From: an uncultured Bacilli bacterium
GTDB lineage: Bacteria; Bacillota_I; Bacilli_A; RF39; UBA660
DNA length: 9,480 nucleotides
Reading direction: 5' to 3'
Assembly (NCBI GenBank): GCA_947623755.1
Contig: CANQHB010000028.1
Coordinates: forward strand, 1 to 9,480
Shown: piece by piece, positions 6,551 to 9,480 of the stretch
Layout: each line of letters starts with the position of its first letter
Numbering within the stretch: the first letter of the stretch is position 1
Program-made: the position numbers and the translations under genes
Notes under the pieces: generated by a model
What the model was told of the DNA's origin: nothing
Seen by the model: the letters and a program-made list of their open reading frames with translations, nothing else
Database searches by the model: none

Positions 6551-7972
6551 TTAGTATTGCCGACCAAAATAGAGACGATATTTAGCGGTTTTTCCACAAC
6601 AAACACAGGGACCAGTTATTTCTTCATCTTCAATTAGGCAACGGCTTTTCATACTAAAATCATCTTTAATCTTGTTTTCACAAGCAACATCACCACACCA
6701 ATTGGTTTTGATGAACCCTGGTTTAGTGGTGGCAATTTCCGTAAATTCCTCATAAGTTTTAGCATCATAAATCATCGAATCCCGACGTTTTAACGCTTTT
6801 TCATACATATCATGTTGCATATTATCAAAAATAGTAGTAAGAGACGATACGATTTCATCCTTAGGAACTCTTACTTTTTCCAAAGTATCCCGACGAACGA
6901 TGGTAACTAAGCCTTCACTTAAATCACGAGGGCCAATTTCAATACGAGCAGGATAACCTTTTACTTCGGCATCAGCAAATTTATAGCCCGGAGTTTTATT
7001 GGAATTATCAACTTTATAACTTATATCATTTGCTTTTAATGTGGCAATTAAGTTATTAGTGGCCTCTTCTACTTCGGAAGTTGTGCCAATTGGAATAATG
7101 ACAACTTTAGTCGGAGCAATTTTAGGAGGTATTACTAGGCCATGGTCATCGCCATGCACCATAATTAGAGCCCCAATCATGCGGGTAGTTACACCCCAAC
7201 TGGTTTGATAAGGGGTTTCGAGTTTATTTTCTTTATTTAAAAATTCAATTCCAAAAGCTTTAGCAAAACCATTGCCAAAATAATGGCTAGTTCCATTTTG
7301 AAGGGCAACACCATCATACATCATGGCTTCTAGGGAATATGAAGCTTCCGCCCCGGCAAATTTTTCTTTATCGGTTTTCTTCCCGACTAAAACAGGGATG
7401 GCTAAGTAATTCTTTTGAAAGTCTTCATAGACATGAAGCATTTTTATGGTTTCTTCTAGAGCTTCTTTACTAGTGGCATGCATAGTATGACCCTCTTGCC
7501 ATAAAATTTCCCGACTTCTTAAGAATGGGCGCGTAGCTTTTTCCCATCTTACGATAGTACACCACTGATTATATAATTTAGGTAAATCACGATAAGATTT
7601 AATAATTTTTTTATAGTAATCGCAAAATAAAACTTCGCTTGTAGGTCTTACGCATAATCTTTCTTCAAGTTTATCTTTACCACCATGAGTAACCCAAGCA
7701 ACTTCGGGCGCAAAACCAGCGACGTGGTCTTTTTCAACATTTAATAAAGATTCCGGAATAAACATGGGCATTTGGACATTTTCATGACCAGTTTCTTTAA
7801 ACATGCGGTCTAAAACATTTTGCATTTGTTCCCAGATAGCATAACCATAAGGGCATATAATCATACTTCCTTTAACACTAGAATAATCAACAAGATTAGC
7901 TTTGGTTACGACATCGGTATACCATTTAGCAAAGTCGACATCTCTTTTAGTTATATCTTTTATTTCATTCAT
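6551..7972 (-). CDS. proS: Prolyl-tRNA synthetase, short archaeal/eukaryote type (ProS type 3)
   Basis: The enzyme charges tRNA-Pro with proline. The 473 residues contain class II motifs: RPTSE (109-113), motif 2 from RWEKATRPFLRSRE to WQEGHTMH (142-165) and motif 3 around GVTTRMIGALIMVHGDDHG (260-278). An anticodon-binding domain follows (about 285-400), then a C-terminal zinc-type domain with cysteines C426, C431, C456 and C459, spaced as in Thermus ProRS, and the family's aromatic C-terminus (RLYFGRQY). There is no editing (INS) domain between motifs 2 and 3, unlike the roughly 565-residue ProRS of B. subtilis. A GTG 6 codons upstream (7990) is in frame but lies inside xseB and has no Shine-Dalgarno of its own. 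The ATG at 7972 has AGGAGA 6 bases before it. It follows xseB by 10 bases and is probably in the same operon. Confidence 0.96.
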   Translation of the reverse strand: MNEIKDITKRDVDFAKWYTDVVTKANLVDYSSVKGSMIICPYGYAIWEQMQNVLDRMFKETGHENVQMPMFIPESLLNVEKDHVAGFAPEVAWVTHGGKDKLEERLCVRPTSEVLFCDYYKKIIKSYRDLPKLYNQWCTIVRWEKATRPFLRSREILWQEGHTMHATSKEALEETIKMLHVYEDFQKNYLAIPVLVGKKTDKEKFAGAEASYSLEAMMYDGVALQNGTSHYFGNGFAKAFGIEFLNKENKLETPYQTSWGVTTRMIGALIMVHGDDHGLVIPPKIAPTKVVIIPIGTTSEVEEATNNLIATLKANDISYKVDNSNKTPGYKFADAEVKGYPARIEIGPRDLSEGLVTIVRRDTLEKVRVPKDEIVSSLTTIFDNMQHDMYEKALKRRDSMIYDAKTYEEFTEIATTKPGFIKTNWCGDVACENKIKDDFSMKSRCLIEDEEITGPCVCCGKTAKYRLYFGRQY

Positions 7973-7978
7973 ATATAA

Positions 7979-7984
7979 TCTCCT
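7979..7984 (-). promoter_or_regulatory. Ribosome binding site that fixes the proS start
   Basis: AGGAGA on the minus strand ends 6 bases before the ATG at 7972 and overlaps the xseB TAG stop. It selects that ATG over the in-frame GTG at 7990, and suggests that translation of the two genes is coupled. Confidence 0.8.
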
Positions 7985-8198
7985 ATTCACTTACTTCAAA
8001 ATCAACTAATTCTTTATTTTCCGTTAAAATTTTATTGACTTTTTGAGTAGCATTGTTTAATTTTTCACTACAATATTTAGCTAGTTTCATAGCCTCGGTA
8101 TATTTATCGATAGCACTATCTAATTCCACATTACCACTTTCTAATTCTTTTACAATTGCCTCTAATTCTTTTAAGGCGTCTTCAAATGATTTTTCCAT
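7983..8198 (-). CDS. xseB: Exodeoxyribonuclease VII small subunit
   Basis: XseB is the small subunit of exonuclease VII, which degrades single-stranded DNA from both ends to short acid-soluble oligonucleotides. Several copies bind the helical arms of each XseA. The 71-residue protein is the usual family length and shows the pattern FEDALKELEAIVKELESGN (5-23), followed by helix two with YTEAMKLAKYCSEKL. The start was set at the ATG at 8198, which has AGGAG 8 bases upstream. The in-frame GTG three codons earlier overlaps that site and is unlikely. It lies 11 bases after the xseA stop, with the Shine-Dalgarno overlapping the stop, so the two subunits are almost certainly coupled. Confidence 0.96.
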   Translation of the reverse strand: MEKSFEDALKELEAIVKELESGNVELDSAIDKYTEAMKLAKYCSEKLNNATQKVNKILTENKELVDFEVSE

Positions 8199-8206
8199 TA
8201 TTATCA

Positions 8207-8211
8207 CTCCT
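8207..8211 (-). promoter_or_regulatory. Ribosome binding site of xseB
   Basis: AGGAG on the minus strand overlaps the xseA TAG stop and lies 8 bases before the ATG at 8198. It supports the shorter 71-residue xseB reading and tight coupling to xseA. Confidence 0.8.
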
Positions 8212-9480
8212 AACTTTCTATTTTTTTTACTTCCGCGGCAAGAGAGCCTTGGTGCAGACGAATATTTATAAGGTCATTTACTTTAATGTCTTGGGCATTT
8301 TTAATTAATACTTCATCTTTTGTAACTAAGGAATAACCTTTTTCTAAAATACCTAAGGGATTTACCAGTTTTAAAGTATTAAGTAAGATTTGATAGTTAT
8401 GTTCCTGTTTTATAATAATATTATTTAGATTATGATATAAAGTATTAGTGGAATAAATTAACTTTTCTTTTTTTATTTCAAATAAACTTAAGGGGTTTTT
8501 TAAAACATAAGAACTGGTAATATTATTCAATATTAATTTATAATTATCTAAACGTTTTGTAAGATTATTATTTAAAGTATCAATAAAATTATCAAGTTTT
8601 TGTTCTTTTAATTCATACAAACTTAAAGGATTTTTTAAGATATAGGAACTGGTTACATTATCAAGTCTTAATTTACTTTTATGAATTAAATTACTAGTAA
8701 ATTCATTTAATCTAATTTTATAAGAATTTAACATATTATTTATTTCGGTAATAGTAGGTACGGCCATTTCGGCAGCTCCAGTCGGAGTGGGCGCCCGCAT
8801 ATCGGCAACAAAATCAGCAATAGTAAAATCGATTTCATGACCAACCGCACTAATAATGGGAGTCTTAGCTTCATAAATGGCCCGAGCGACACTTTCTTCG
8901 TTAAAAGCCCATAAGTCTTCGATAGAACCTCCCCCACGGCCAACGATTAAGACGTCTAGGTCATACTTGCCACTATCGGCTTCTTTTATTTGGTTTACGA
9001 TATCCGGGGCGGCAGATTTTCCCTGGACTAAAGCAGGAAATAAGATAGTTTCACAAATCGGAAATCTTCTTTTAATCGTCGAGATTATATCTCTTATGGC
9101 GGCCCCAGTTTGGGCTGTAACAATCCCGACTCTTTTAGGAATTTTCGGGATAGGCTTTTTATGTTCCGGATTAAATAAACCTTCTTTAGCGAGTTTCGCT
9201 TTTAATTTTTCAAATTCAAGATATAAGTTACCAAGGCCATCCGGCTCCATTTTATCGACATAAATCTGGTAAGTTCCTTGGGCAGGATAACAAGAAATAC
9301 GGCCTTCCACTAAAACATTCATACCATCTTCGGGGACAAAATTAAGAGTAATCGCACTCGAATAAAACATAACGGCACTTAGACGCGAAGTATCATCTTT
9401 TAAAGTAAAATAAAGATGACCGCGCGTATGATTTTTAAAATTCGAAATTTCCCCACGCAAATAAACCTTTTTTAAAGAAG
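8210..9480 (-). CDS. xseA: Exodeoxyribonuclease VII large subunit (5' end beyond window)
   Basis: XseA is the catalytic subunit of exonuclease VII. The frame is open to the right edge. A TTG at 9460 is not the start: the codons before it read SLKKVYL and join RGEISNFK as in the family's N-terminal OB fold, so roughly 25-30 residues are missing. Numbered from that TTG, the OB fold spans about 1-75 (RGEISNF, GHLYFTLKD). The catalytic domain (about 105-235) shows VGIVTAQTGAAIRDI (111-125), GRGGGSIEDLW (174-184) and SAVGHEIDFTIADF (204-217) followed by RAPTPTGAAE. A long helical arm follows, then NPLGILEKGYS (367-377) and a small beta tail. The arm holds a 45-residue duplication. The stop is read through closely into xseB (11-base gap). 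Confidence 0.96.
   Translation of the reverse strand, partial: SLKKVYLRGEISNFKNHTRGHLYFTLKDDTSRLSAVMFYSSAITLNFVPEDGMNVLVEGRISCYPAQGTYQIYVDKMEPDGLGNLYLEFEKLKAKLAKEGLFNPEHKKPIPKIPKRVGIVTAQTGAAIRDIISTIKRRFPICETILFPALVQGKSAAPDIVNQIKEADSGKYDLDVLIVGRGGGSIEDLWAFNEESVARAIYEAKTPIISAVGHEIDFTIADFVADMRAPTPTGAAEMAVPTITEINNMLNSYKIRLNEFTSNLIHKSKLRLDNVTSSYILKNPLSLYELKEQKLDNFIDTLNNNLTKRLDNYKLILNNITSSYVLKNPLSLFEIKKEKLIYSTNTLYHNLNNIIIKQEHNYQILLNTLKLVNPLGILEKGYSLVTKDEVLIKNAQDIKVNDLINIRLHQGSLAAEVKKIES
8381..8650 (-). repeat. In-frame 135-bp tandem duplication within the xseA helical arm
   Basis: Two adjacent 135-base units (8516-8650 and 8381-8515) encode 45-residue copies starting SSYILKNPLSLYELK and SSYVLKNPLSLFEIK. 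The DNA is still similar near each unit start (for example CTTAAAGGATTTTTTAA against CTTAAGGGGTTTTTTAA on the plus strand) and diverges further along. A shorter third partial copy, LKLVNPLGILEKGYS, follows at the protein level. Confidence 0.85.

Noticed and set aside
8740..8943. Minus-strand 67-codon frame overlapping xseA
   Set aside because: It is an out-of-frame reading of the conserved XseA catalytic sequence.
8877..9263. Plus-strand open frame of 128 codons inside xseA
   Set aside because: It is antisense to the conserved catalytic region of xseA, has no recognisable motif and no ribosome site. The other plus-strand frames (900-1157, 2281-2466, 4696-4932, 5158-5394, 5912-6142, 8053-8271) were dismissed for the same reasons.
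9458..9460. TTG as the xseA start
   Set aside because: The upstream in-frame codons (SLKKVYL) continue the expected OB-fold sequence and the frame is open to the edge, so the real start is outside the window.
1..9480. Mollicute genetic code (TGA as Trp)
   Set aside because: ezrA ends naturally at TGA with an ATGA overlap, and no gene needs TGA to be read as tryptophan.
1..9480. CRISPR, insertion sequence, phage, defence system, tRNA or riboswitch
   Set aside because: No spaced repeats, transposase, integrase or recognisable RNA structure was found; the gaps between genes are at most 86 bases.

Overview
This is an AT-rich stretch of a low-GC Gram-positive (Bacillota) chromosome, and every gene lies on the minus strand. 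EzrA points to the class Bacilli in the broad sense. SpoIVB, with a SpoVD-like penicillin-binding protein, points to an endospore-forming ancestry. Codon use is standard: ezrA ends at TGA and tryptophan is TGG, so this is not a code-4 mollicute. The short archaeal/eukaryote-type prolyl-tRNA synthetase and the rearranged division cluster fit an uncultured gut-type lineage near Erysipelotrichales/RF39 better than Bacillus itself. That placement is inference.

In transcription order (right to left): xseA (5' end beyond the right edge), xseB and proS form a tight run in which each downstream ribosome binding site overlaps the upstream stop codon. Next is spoIVB, with a hairpin over its start codon and an intrinsic terminator at its stop. 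After that comes ezrA, behind a probable promoter of its own, and an unrecognised 308-aa gene coupled to it by an ATGA overlap. A second strong terminator ends that pair. Last are a spoVD/ftsI-type transpeptidase gene and mraY, whose 3' end runs off the left edge.

Functionally the window joins DNA repair (exonuclease VII), translation (ProRS), sporulation signalling (SpoIVB), Z-ring control (EzrA) and wall synthesis (SpoVD-like PBP, MraY). The right half is housekeeping. The left half is a remnant of a division/cell-wall (dcw) cluster in which spoVD is followed directly by mraY, without the murE found between them in Bacillus, and is preceded by ezrA and the unknown gene rather than by rsmH and ftsL.

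I saw no mobile element, CRISPR array, RNA gene or defence system. No stretch over 300 bases lacks a gene; the largest gap is 86 bases. Nothing here clearly amounts to a new system. The best leads are the unknown ezrA-coupled gene, the hairpin at the spoIVB start, and a conserved cysteine pair in the transpeptidase.
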